Assembly: GCF_018294505.1 (NCBI RefSeq)
Contig: NC_057801.1
Span: forward strand, 434,036,741 to 434,100,740
Length of the DNA stretch: 64,000 nt
Source: Triticum aestivum
Taxonomy: Eukaryota; Streptophyta; Magnoliopsida; Poales; Poaceae
Direction of reading: 5' to 3'
Shown here: positions 56,845 to 64,000 of the stretch, one piece after another
Position numbering within the stretch: position 1 is the stretch's first letter
How the letters are laid out: each line of letters starts with the position of its first letter
Notes under the pieces: model-generated
The model's input: only the letters and a program-made list of their open reading frames with translations
The model's database searches: none
Told to the model about the DNA's origin: nothing
Position numbers and translations under genes: made by a program

Positions 56845-57430
56845 CTTTTTTCTTGAAAAATTCCTATATATTCATTTTCAATCATGACAGTAGAACGAAT
56901 ACCAGAAATAATAAAAATTACATCCAAATCCTTATAGTCCACCTAACGACGGCTAGAAGCACTGAAGCGAGCCAAAGGCGCACCATCATAATTGCCCTTC
57001 CCTTGCCGGAGTCGGGCAAAACTTTTGTAGTAGAGTTGGGAAGTTGTCGTGCCAAGTGTCATAAGACCTGCGCAACATAACAACAACCGTCACTGATGAA
57101 GAGTAGCATAGATTGCAAGGATCCAAATTGAAGACACACGAACGTAGACGGACAATGACCAGATCCGAACAAATCCGTCAAAGGCACACATCCACACACC
57201 ACCGACGATGCTAGACGTATCATCGGGATGGTGCTAGGCGGGGAGAACTTTATTCCACCTTCACAGAGGCACGACAGTCTTGTATTTCTGAGGATGACAC
57301 AAACCGTAAAAAAGACTCGAAAGAAATATCTAAAAATGAAGGCCTCTCGTCGACAAGGGTCGGTATCCACTGTGCTCATGGCCTTGAGTGGAGACAGGAA
57401 CCCTAAAATCCCTAAACTCTTTCAGGGAGG
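56845..57430 (-). mobile_element. Retroposon tail, copy c, reverse orientation
   Basis: On - it reads CTCCGGCAAGGGAAGGGC, ATGATGGTGCGCCTTTGGC, GGATGTAATTTTTATTATT and CTACTGTCATGATTGAAAAT, then an A-rich end (T-rich on + at 56847-56855), the same order as copy a. Internal short frames are not conserved among copies. The right limit is approximate. Confidence 0.7.
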
Positions 57431-57564
57431 AGGCGCGTGAGGCGGTTGTAGAGAGCCCCTCCGTGGTTTGACGACGGACACCGGCCTGCTGCTGTGATCC
57501 AACGGCTCCGGGGTCGGGGTGACGAAGCCCAGCAGCGCTGTGCACCGCATCAATAGCACCACAG

Positions 57565-57870
57565 GGCCGAATTTCGTGTTTTGACCCTTTTTGGAAAGAA
57601 TTTCGGGATCTGACCCCAGTTCGGAAAAATTTTGGGATCTGACCCTTTTGCCTACCGCCAGAGGGCCTGGCGGTAGGATTGCGTGCCCTACCGCCATAGC
57701 CTACGGCGGTAGGCCCTTTGACGGCGACTGACGGCCGTTGGCATCCGCTGATGTGGAAAAGGGCCTACCGCCATCCCCTACGGCGGTAGGTTACTGGAGC
57801 CTACCGCCATACCCACTGGCGTTAGGGTCCTGTGTTCTGGATAAGGTGGGGAGGGGCTGGATATTCCCCC
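57565..57870 (+). repeat. Left TIR of the MULE
   Basis: Contains GATCTGACCCCAGTTCGG, four CTACCGCC/GGCGGTAG palindromes (57653-57675, 57689-57713, 57763-57790, 57810-57835), then GGATAAGGTGGGGAGGGGCT. Matches the complement of 61624-61930 almost throughout. Confidence 0.9.
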
Positions 57871-57899
57871 CCTCCTCAACCACTCATTCAGCCCACATC

Positions 57900-58308
57900 A
57901 CCTCTCCACCGAGCTCAACTCTCCCCCCCTCTTTCTTTGAAGCACAAGAGCCTCCCAAATCTCTCTCATTTGTGTGAGTTTTCTCTGGTGGATTCTTACC
58001 ATTTTCATCACTCAAGGTGGCTCTCTCATTTCCCCTCATTTTGATTGGTTGATATCTTTGTTTAGTTTGCATTTGCTCATTTGATTGCAAACCCTAGCTC
58101 ATCATTTTGGTGTGGTCAAATCAATTACTATGATCCATTTAGGTTTATGTTTGTGATTTCCTTATGTATGATGTGCTTAGAATAGCTTGTAGAAAAGTTT
58201 GTGTGCCTAGATCTAGTGCTAATCTTAATGTACATAATGGGGATTAGGTTATGCTTAAGAAAGCAATTAAAGCTAAGTTACTATAATAGCAACTTTTCGA
58301 ATTGTAGG
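57900..58308 (+). promoter_or_regulatory. Leader exon and 5' intron of the left MULE gene
   Basis: The leader ends ATTTTCATCACTCAAG|GTGGC at 58016/58017. The right-hand gene has ATTTTCATCACCCAAG|GTACC at 61501/61500, clearly homologous. The acceptor TTGTAG ends at 58307, two bases before ATG 58309. A second acceptor, CATGTAG, ends at 58944, two bases before ATG 58946. Transcription start and TATA are not identified. Confidence 0.65.
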
Positions 58309-58730
58309 ATGGCACCGTTCGTTTTCTTTGAAACTTCTGCTGAGGCGGCGGCGAACCGTGAACGCGAATTGATTGAGGAAAAGATGAACTTGTGGATCGA
58401 AGCCATTGATGCGTTGAATGCGGAGTGTAGGGCCTTTTCATATAATTATTTCAATAAAGACCGTTCCGAAAATTTTATAACAAAAAAGGAGAGGCTGATG
58501 AAGAAGCTCAAGACGGGGGAAAAAATTGTAGGCGTGATCTTGCAATGCAAATTACATTGTGTGCGACAACGGCAGAATATGCTGAGATAGACATGGGCAA
58601 TCATGGTCAGGTCATTGATTGGTTAGTTCGCCAACCATTCTCGTCGGATGAGAACCGTGCATCTCGTTGGGCATGGGTCAAAGAAAGAAATGATGTTATT
58701 TGTTGCAACCCGGGACCGTACGCCGCATAG
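58309..58730 (+). pseudogene. MULE-borne gene 1, unknown protein, one frameshift
   Basis: Starts MAPFVFFETSAEAA at the splice acceptor. Homologous to gene 2 downstream: W...D..NA, FSYNYF, a Lys-rich helix, CRRDLAMQI, EYAEIDMG, GQVIDW, NRASRWAWV. The frame shifts by -1 in the G5A6 run at about 58517-58527; the second part ends at TAG 58728-58730. Full length would be about 140 residues, mostly helical and charged. No zinc finger, transposase or other known motif is seen. Host genes with this pattern are unknown to me. The indel could be real decay or a homopolymer sequencing error. Confidence 0.65.
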
Positions 58731-58945
58731 TATTGCATGAGGCTATGTAATCTTTGTCATTTGGACTGTAATGACATGTACCCTATGCTTGGTCGTCGTT
58801 TGAACTACTATGACTTGTACCCTTAACATTTGAACTCATTAAGAACTTGGTGTTGTATGTCATATCAAGTAACCGAGTGTTGTACTCTACTTAATTTATT
58901 TTATGTTTTTGTTTATGTCATCTTAAACCCGTATATTCATGTAGG
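58731..58945 (+). other. Spacer or intron between the two MULE genes
   Basis: 215 bp, AT-rich, ending in the acceptor-like CATGTAG at 58944. Looks like a 3' UTR of gene 1 followed by the tail of a second copy of the 5' intron. Confidence 0.5.
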
Positions 58946-59467
58946 ATGGACAGTCGATCCATGACTATGAACATAGCGTGTGAGAAGATCATGGCGGAGC
59001 GACACCGTTGCTTGAAGAAGGAATGTGAAGCATGGTTGAAGAGTTGTGATGAGGCAAATGCGGCCATGAAGGATTTCAGCAAGTATCACTTTATCGAGGA
59101 ACCTTCTGATGCTAAGGAGAAAAAAGCATTCCGAAAGCTTGTGAAGGAGAAAGAGAGGATGCTTGATCAGCTGCAAGACCGGGAATATGCTTGCAGACAC
59201 GCTTTGGCAGTTGAGATTGCGTTCACTGCAAGTAAAGAAGAATTCCGTGAGATGGACTTGAGGAAACCCGGGCAGGTCATAGGATGGGAAATCAAACAGG
59301 GCGTGTCAGAGAATCCCGCTCGCCGTGCTGCATGGGCTTGGTTCCGTGAAACGAATGGTGTGTTGGGTCATTGGGCAGGATCCACAGACTTCCAACTGAA
59401 GCGTAATCAAGGGTGTGACGATCAAATTGAACGTCTGATAAGTATGAGAGATATGTTACCTGTTTAA
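58946..59467 (+). CDS. MULE-borne gene 2, unknown 173-residue protein
   Basis: Open from ATG 58946 (MDSRSMTMNIACEKIM) to TAA 59465-59467. Highly charged and probably all-helical; a coiled-coil stretch KKAFRKLVKEKERMLDQLQD lies around residues 59-78. Conserved with gene 1: AWLKSCDEANA, FSKYHF, CRHALAVEI, EFREMD, GQVIGW, ARRAAWAWF. The C-terminal 40 residues (GHWAGSTDFQLKRN ... RDMLPV) are extra. It lies where mudrB lies in maize MuDR, but I see no sequence similarity to claim. It could be an accessory transposition factor or a captured host fragment. The ATG sits on a splice acceptor, so it may be an alternative exon of the gene 1 transcript. Confidence 0.7.
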   Translation: MDSRSMTMNIACEKIMAERHRCLKKECEAWLKSCDEANAAMKDFSKYHFIEEPSDAKEKKAFRKLVKEKERMLDQLQDREYACRHALAVEIAFTASKEEFREMDLRKPGQVIGWEIKQGVSENPARRAAWAWFRETNGVLGHWAGSTDFQLKRNQGCDDQIERLISMRDMLPV

Positions 59468-59689
59468 AAAATGTGTCGTTGAGCATGAGTTATTAGTTTC
59501 AAACGATGTCATCCGAACCGGGTCATGTTTTAATAAGTTTGAACATTTGTTATTCGTGAATGTAATGAACTATGTTGAGTTGAGTTATGTATGTGCTTGC
59601 GAGATGATCATTCTAATATTTGATAGAATTGGGTATATTATGCTAACATTCGACACATATGGGGCAAAACAGAGAAGAGGAGGGACCAG

Positions 59690-60112
59690 ACCCTACCGCC
59701 ACAGGCCATGGCGGTAGGGTGCTGGACCCTACCGCCAGATTGCATGACGGTAGGGGGGCAAACCTTCTGTGACAAGAAACGCCAGCGCCCTGGCGGTAGG
59801 GTTGACCCTACGGTTCCAATGGCGGTAGGGTCAACCCTACCGCCAGGGCGCTGGCGTTTCTCGTCACAGAAGGTTTGCCCCCCCTACCGCCATGCAATCT
59901 GGCGGTAGGGTCAACCCTACCGCCAGGGCGCTGGCGTTTCTCGTCACAGAAGGTTTGCCCCCCCTACCGCCATGCAATCTGGCGGTAGGGTCTGGTCCTA
60001 CCGCCAACGGTTTTGATTTCTTCGTCACAGAAACTTTGCCCCCCTACCGCCATGCAACCTGGCGGTAGGGTCCAGCACCCCCTACCGCCATGGCCTGTGG
60101 CGGTAGGGTTCT
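59690..60112. repeat. Inverted-repeat array between the convergent MULE genes
   Basis: Left arm 59690-59815 is the complement of a right arm starting at 59821, with only a few bases between (GGTTCCAATG region), so it can form a hairpin of about 100 bp per arm. The right arm is then duplicated perfectly as an 80-bp tandem unit (59821-59900, 59901-59980), followed by a diverged third copy to about 60112. Each unit carries CCCTACCGCCA / TGGCGGTAGGG palindromes like those in the TIRs, plus CGTTTCTCGTCACAGAAGG. Confidence 0.88.
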
Positions 60113-60328
60113 AACTCCGAAAACAGAGCACTCTGTTCTGTTATATCCCACTTCTCTTCACAGCACAACAGTTTTTCAATAAGAATCATGACAAATCCCA
60201 GAATACACTAACAAACTAAATTCATTCACAACACATTGCAAACATCTTCACATCAAATTCAATACAAATGGCAAATTCATTCACGACAAGTTGACGACAC
60301 ATGGCTTTTTGCCTTAGTACTACATAGT

Positions 60329-61141
60329 TCATGATAAATTTGGCACTGCGTTGTCCGCAAGACTCACATATCTAAACAAAGGCGGCCCTCTCTCCTTGCC
60401 GGTCACCTTCTTGTAGATTTCGTTTTCTTGCGCAGTCAACCCATCCTCATCCAACTCTTTCTCCGGACCCTCGTCATCCGAGTTATACCCACACATACGG
60501 TTATAAGGGAGGGGACAGTCCATGTCTTGTTGCCGCACAATGACATCCAAGTTACCAATTGGATTGTAATGGATCTCTTCATTCTCCGAGTAAACATCCT
60601 CCTCTAGAGCAACAATAGCATCATCATCAACATGAGGAATAGCATCTTCTTCAACATGAGGAATAGCATCATGACGGAGTACTATGGCGCTAGCGTTGAT
60701 ATGATCTTCATTGGGTTGGTTACTTGGTGGTTGGCTAGAAGAATTGGGGACATACACCTCGGCACTGTCATCATGCATGGGGGAGGATGCATTGCGGTTG
60801 AGATCAATTTGCAAAGGAGGAGGAGGATCAACCTTTGTGGCAAAGATCTCAAGAGACTTGTCTTGTGATGCGTCTACTTTTTCCTTGTACACATTCCAAT
60901 GCAATTGGGAGGTGATGGGCATACTCTTTAATCGGGACTTTACTCCCAATCCAACGTCATACCTCCCAATAAGCTTAACCTCAGCATTTGGGTCATTCCA
61001 ATGTAAGACGCTTCTCACTTGAACTACAAGATCATCAAAGCTTGGACTTGTGTCAAAAACCATAGCCTCTTCCCCTTCATCGTCATTTCCAAGCATAAAT
61101 GTCGACTTGTCCAAATAATGAACGTTTACGAGCTTATGCAT
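60329..61141 (-). CDS. MULE transposase N-terminal region only (270 residues)
   Basis: ATG 61141 sits exactly at an acceptor (TTTTCTTAG|ATG). The N-terminus (MHKLVNVHYLDKSTFMLG ... VQVRSVLHWNDPNAEVKLIGRYDVG) resembles the PB1-like N-terminal domain of grass MULE transposases. An acidic linker with repeated DAIPHV(E/D)(E/D)DAI follows, then GYNSDDEGPEKELDEDG and GPPLFRYVSLADNAV, the usual text just before the DNA-binding and MULE catalytic domains. Here it stops, and the 200 bp downstream cannot hold the catalytic core. No frameshift or stop inside. It may be a shortened regulator or a deletion product; function is unproven. Confidence 0.78.
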   Translation of the reverse strand: MHKLVNVHYLDKSTFMLGNDDEGEEAMVFDTSPSFDDLVVQVRSVLHWNDPNAEVKLIGRYDVGLGVKSRLKSMPITSQLHWNVYKEKVDASQDKSLEIFATKVDPPPPLQIDLNRNASSPMHDDSAEVYVPNSSSQPPSNQPNEDHINASAIVLRHDAIPHVEEDAIPHVDDDAIVALEEDVYSENEEIHYNPIGNLDVIVRQQDMDCPLPYNRMCGYNSDDEGPEKELDEDGLTAQENEIYKKVTGKERGPPLFRYVSLADNAVPNLS

Positions 61142-61500
61142 CTAAGAAAATGGGAACAATATAATCAATCCATATATGCCATCCAACCAACACAAATGGA
61201 CAAATGAACGAAATTTTGCATAACTACTATTCATACTAAAGTTAACCTAACAATTAACCACTAACCCTAACCATAATCCCTAACATAACCACTATAACCC
61301 CCAACATAACCACCAACATAACCACCCAACATCCCTAACCCTAACACTAACACCAGCCCCTAACACAACCACAACCCTAGCCATAAATGCATCATAAATG
61401 CACACAACAACATCAACACCTAGGGTTTGCAATAAATTGACCAAATCAACACAAAACAAATATCTCAACCAATCAAAAGAAGGGGGAATGGGGGAGGTAC
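61142..61500 (-). other. 5' intron of the right MULE gene with degenerate CCCTAAC repeats
   Basis: Donor CAAG|GTACC at 61501/61500 and acceptor TTCTTAG at 61142. The stretch 61248-61375 contains many CCCTAAC, CATAACC and CCCTAACA words on +, resembling a decayed telomere-like simple repeat (the plant telomere unit is CCCTAAA). Confidence 0.6.
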
Positions 61501-61623
61501 CTTGGGTGATGAAAATGCTCCGGATCCACCGATGAAATTCCAAGCAAATTGAGTGGATCTAGGTGGGGTTTGTGAGGGGGAGAGAGGGGGAAGAAGATGA
61601 GTGGGGAAGAAGAGTGGTGGTGG

Positions 61624-61930
61624 GGCCCACAAACCAGCCCCTCTCCACCTTATTCAGAACACAGGACCCTACCGCCAGAGGGTATGGCGGTAGGCTCCAG
61701 TAACCTACCGCCGTAGGGGATGGCGGTAGGCCCTTTTTCCACGTCAGCGACTGCCAACGGCTGTCAGTCGCCGTCAAAGGGCCTACCGCCATAGGATATG
61801 GCGGTAGGGCACGCAATCCTACCGCCAGGCCCGCTGGCGATAGGCAAAAGGGTCTGATCCCGAAATTTTTCCGAACTGGGGTCAGATCCGGATTTTGTTT
61901 GCAAAAATGGTCAAAACACGAAATTTTACC
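61624..61930 (-). repeat. Right TIR of the MULE
   Basis: Complement of the left TIR with the same four palindromes in the same order. Small differences include ACGTCAGCGACTGCC versus ATCAGCGGATGCC in the middle. Confidence 0.9.
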
Positions 61931-61939
61931 GCGCCACGG

Positions 61940-63130
61940 TTGGAGCGGTACGCGCGTTCCGTGTCGTGCTTGCCGCGAGAAGCTGGCGTGCCCCAGCAGG
62001 CGGCAGCCACCCATGCGACGGGGAGGGCGGCTCGCTGCGGCAGGTGAACGTGGTGGTCCGCACTGCTCCTCCTGCTTGCGCTGCCGCGCCAGCACATTTT
62101 CCCTCTGCCCCCGCCGTTCACAGCAGTAGCGTAGCAGCAGTAGCCTTACCAGCTATAGCTAGTACGAATGGATCTATGATACCGATCGACCTTCCGTTTC
62201 AGCCCACGGCGTGTGCTGGCCTGCTACAGGTAGCTACTGGGGTTTTCCACGAAGGTAGCTAGTACTACTACTAGTGCCTAGTGGCGACGACGTGACGATC
62301 ACAGGCGTACGTTGGTAGGAGTACCAGAACAGTACTACAACACGTGACAGACTGGTAGAATGTATGGTATCCTCCGCTGCCGTGCGGCCGCACCTCCGAA
62401 GAATCCGCTCAACCGCATGCGCCCACTGGAAACTGCAACCAGTTTTCAGTAGTCGACCAGCCTGGAAACTGCAACCAGTTTTCAGTAATGGACAGGCCGA
62501 CTGTCCCGTCCCGTGGTACAGCTTGCACAGCTTATAACGGAAGACCCTGATGCGATTTGCTTTCCCCGTACATCCACGTCAGTATACATCCCATTCCCAT
62601 AGTCGCACCAACACGAACAGCACAGTTATGAGGCTTGCAGGGCGGCCATGCTGATGGTTCGGCTTGCAGATCGCCGTCTGCGAGGGGGAATTGTGCAGTG
62701 TTTCACGACTCTCAGCGATTCATCTTGATTCACGAAACTAGGCTGGCTTTTCATCATTTTACCTTCTGTTTCACAAACTAGTAGTACTACGTAGTAATAC
62801 GCTAGATTCGTTGAGTCTCGCTGCATCAAGGTGTGGATTTGTGTGACATAATAAACATTGGTATTTGTTTATGCTTACAAAAAGCCAAGGGATCCAAGAT
62901 ATGAGATGTCCCCTCCCACCTAACCTTCACATTTTGTACACTGTGCTCATGCATGTAGTATCAGATTGACTCCTCGTGATATTAAAACAGTTGAGATGCC
63001 AAGTGTTGCAGAAGAAAAATACTCTACTCAGTTTGGCAGTGTCAGCAAGAGATATGATACGATGCTAAGCTCGAGAGTTTCATGTCATTGAGATTTCGGG
63101 ACCGCGATTTACGATGGAACCACCCCGCGA
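61940..63130. other. Intergenic/3' flank of the GRAS gene
   Basis: No protein gene is supported. The part nearest 63130 should hold the 3' UTR of the minus-strand GRAS gene. A duplicated hairpin sits at 62426-62487. Confidence 0.5.
62426..62487. repeat. Duplicated small hairpin
   Basis: A 26-base unit starting CTGGAAACTGCAACCAG occurs at 62426-62451 and again at 62462-62487. Within each unit CTGGAAACTG pairs with CAGTTTTCAG around a CAAC loop. Confidence 0.75.
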
Positions 63131-64000
63131 TTACAAAAACATGTTGCTCGCACCAACAACCCCGCTACACTTACCGTTGCTGCTGCTGCTGTTATTACTG
63201 TCACTGCCACCGCCACTACTGCCGCTAAAATTGCTATTGTTACTGGTATGGTTATCTTCGCCGTCGGCGTCGCAGACGACGGTGGCCGCCCGCCACGCCG
63301 ATGCCGAGAACAGCGGCCGCCCGTGCCACCCGAGCGTCAGGCACCCCTCGGCCTCCTCCACGGAGTGTCCCTCGCCGGAAAACAGCCCGAGCAGCATCCT
63401 GGCCTGCCGGAGCGCGCTCGCCCCAAGCGGCACGGCGCTCAGCCCCGCGCGCCCCAGCCTGTCCCTCCACTGCGACAGCGGCTCGTGTCGCTCCATGCGG
63501 GCGGTGCCCTCGTTGCACACGATGTCGCAGATTTCCCTCTGGAGATACGCCTCGGCCATCGCGTTGCCCGTGCCGTTTGCGCTCGCCGCGTCCAGAGAGT
63601 CGAACACCGCCGAGTAGTAGAAGAGCGCCTCGGTGAACCTGTCGAGGAACCCCGGTTTGTTGTGGTCCGCCTCCTGCTCCACGACCGTGAAGATCTTGGG
63701 TTGCAAGGAGGCGACGCAGTCCAGAACGGCGTCGATGGGCGCCTGATCGGCTGTGTCGGCGAGGAGGCGGTGTAGCTGGAGCACGGAGTTGACCGCCACG
63801 GCCTCGCCGGGCGCGATCTGGAGCATCCACGGGTGGACCTCGTCGAGGCTGTTGGCGGCGACCCCGCGGAAGGAGAATCGGACGCGGACGGAGCGCGCGA
63901 GGTCGGCGAGGCGGAGACCGACATCGCGGAGCTCGTCGCGGCCTGGTGGGGAGGGCGGGCCAATGCCGGTGATCCGGAGGAACGGCGGCCCGCCGGGGCG
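63131..64000 (-). CDS. DELLA-like GRAS transcriptional regulator, C-terminal part
   Basis: Read on -, open from the right edge to TAA 63133-63131, 289 residues visible. Blocks in order match the GRAS domain of DELLA proteins: PPFLRITGIG and RLADLARSVRVRFSFRGV (VHIID-to-LHR II region), MLQIAPGEAVAVNSVLQLHR (63826-63770), VVEQEADHNKPGFLDRFTEA and YYSAVFDSL (PFYRE), then GCLTLGWHGRPLFSASAWR (SAW). DELLA proteins are nuclear repressors of gibberellin responses; GRAS domains bind partner transcription factors. After SAWR there is an unusual tail of about 50 residues rich in Ser, Asn and Gly, ending SNMFL; Triticeae RHT-1-type proteins end almost at SAWRLAGP. The N-terminus with the DELLA/TVHYNP motifs is outside the window, so a DELLA-less relative (SLR1-like) is equally possible. 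Confidence 0.88.
   Translation of the reverse strand, partial: RPGGPPFLRITGIGPPSPPGRDELRDVGLRLADLARSVRVRFSFRGVAANSLDEVHPWMLQIAPGEAVAVNSVLQLHRLLADTADQAPIDAVLDCVASLQPKIFTVVEQEADHNKPGFLDRFTEALFYYSAVFDSLDAASANGTGNAMAEAYLQREICDIVCNEGTARMERHEPLSQWRDRLGRAGLSAVPLGASALRQARMLLGLFSGEGHSVEEAEGCLTLGWHGRPLFSASAWRAATVVCDADGEDNHTSNNSNFSGSSGGGSDSNNSSSSNGKCSGVVGASNMFL

Larger units (their letters stand above)
57565..61930. mobile_element. MULE (Mutator-like) transposon with long TIRs and convergent genes
   Basis: 4366 bp. Left terminus GGCCGAATTTCGTGTTTTGA, right terminus (complement) GGTAAAATTTCGTGTTTTGA. Flanks are GCACCACAG (57556-57564) and GCGCCACGG (61931-61939), a 9-bp target duplication with two CG-to-CA changes, as expected for Mutator-type insertion. 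About 300 bp of each end are roughly 90% identical by eye; weaker similarity continues to a shared splice donor. Two homologous genes run rightward from the left TIR; a transposase N-terminal gene runs leftward from the right TIR. The catalytic transposase core is absent, so it is non-autonomous. Confidence 0.9.

Noticed and set aside
58517..58530. Programmed -1 frameshift in MULE gene 1
   Set aside because: The G5A6 run does not give a canonical X XXY YYZ slippery heptamer in the zero frame; a one-base indel is simpler.

Overview
This is plant nuclear DNA from a grass, most likely the tribe Triticeae (wheat, Aegilops, barley or rye). The reasons are the family-level look of the transposable elements (Athila-type LTRs opening TGATACGTCTCCAACG, a Tat-type gypsy opening TGAGGGAGTCCTGG, Stowaway MITEs with CTCCCTCCG ends, CACTA and MULE elements with GC-rich palindromes) and a gene density of two host genes in 64 kb. 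No species or chromosome can be fixed from the window alone.

Host genes: an intronless PLS-class pentatricopeptide repeat (PPR) gene on + at 13688-15694 is intact. The C-terminal half of a DELLA-like GRAS regulator lies on - at 63131-64000 and runs off the right edge. Almost everything else is transposon.

Layout. (1) 1-5660: 3' part of an Athila-like gypsy element with its 3' LTR. It abuts 5661-9331, a truncated minus-strand copia element with a palindrome-packed LTR, which itself sits in a minus-strand CACTA element ending at 13224, only 464 bp upstream of the PPR start codon. (2) 13225-18410: PPR gene and its 3' flank, which contains an old tandem duplication and three Stowaway MITEs. (3) 18428-42039: a four-level nest whose junctions can all be read: a 5'-truncated LINE (17-bp target duplication) contains a PIF/Harbinger transposon (TTA), which contains an Athila-type gypsy element (TGGTG), which contains a LARD-like retrotransposon with 4.6-kb LTRs (TATGG/TAGGG). 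(4) 42179-45350: a mini-CACTA (TCA duplication), a fourth MITE, an LTR/PBS remnant and a 41-nt 5' half of tRNA-Ile(AAU). (5) 45351-54163: a complete but RT/integrase-less Tat-type gypsy element (GTTGC duplication) with gag and protease on + and a multi-exon antisense gene on -. (6) 54164-57555: LINE fragments and three copies of one retroposon tail family. (7) 57565-61930: a 4.37-kb Mutator-like element (MULE) with long TIRs and 9-bp target duplications.

The MULE is the most interesting item. It has a MuDR-like convergent layout: two tandem, homologous, unrecognised genes run inward from the left TIR, and a short transposase N-terminal gene runs inward from the right TIR. All share a TIR-derived leader exon and splice donor, each ATG lies at a splice acceptor, and a large inverted-repeat array separates the convergent 3' ends.
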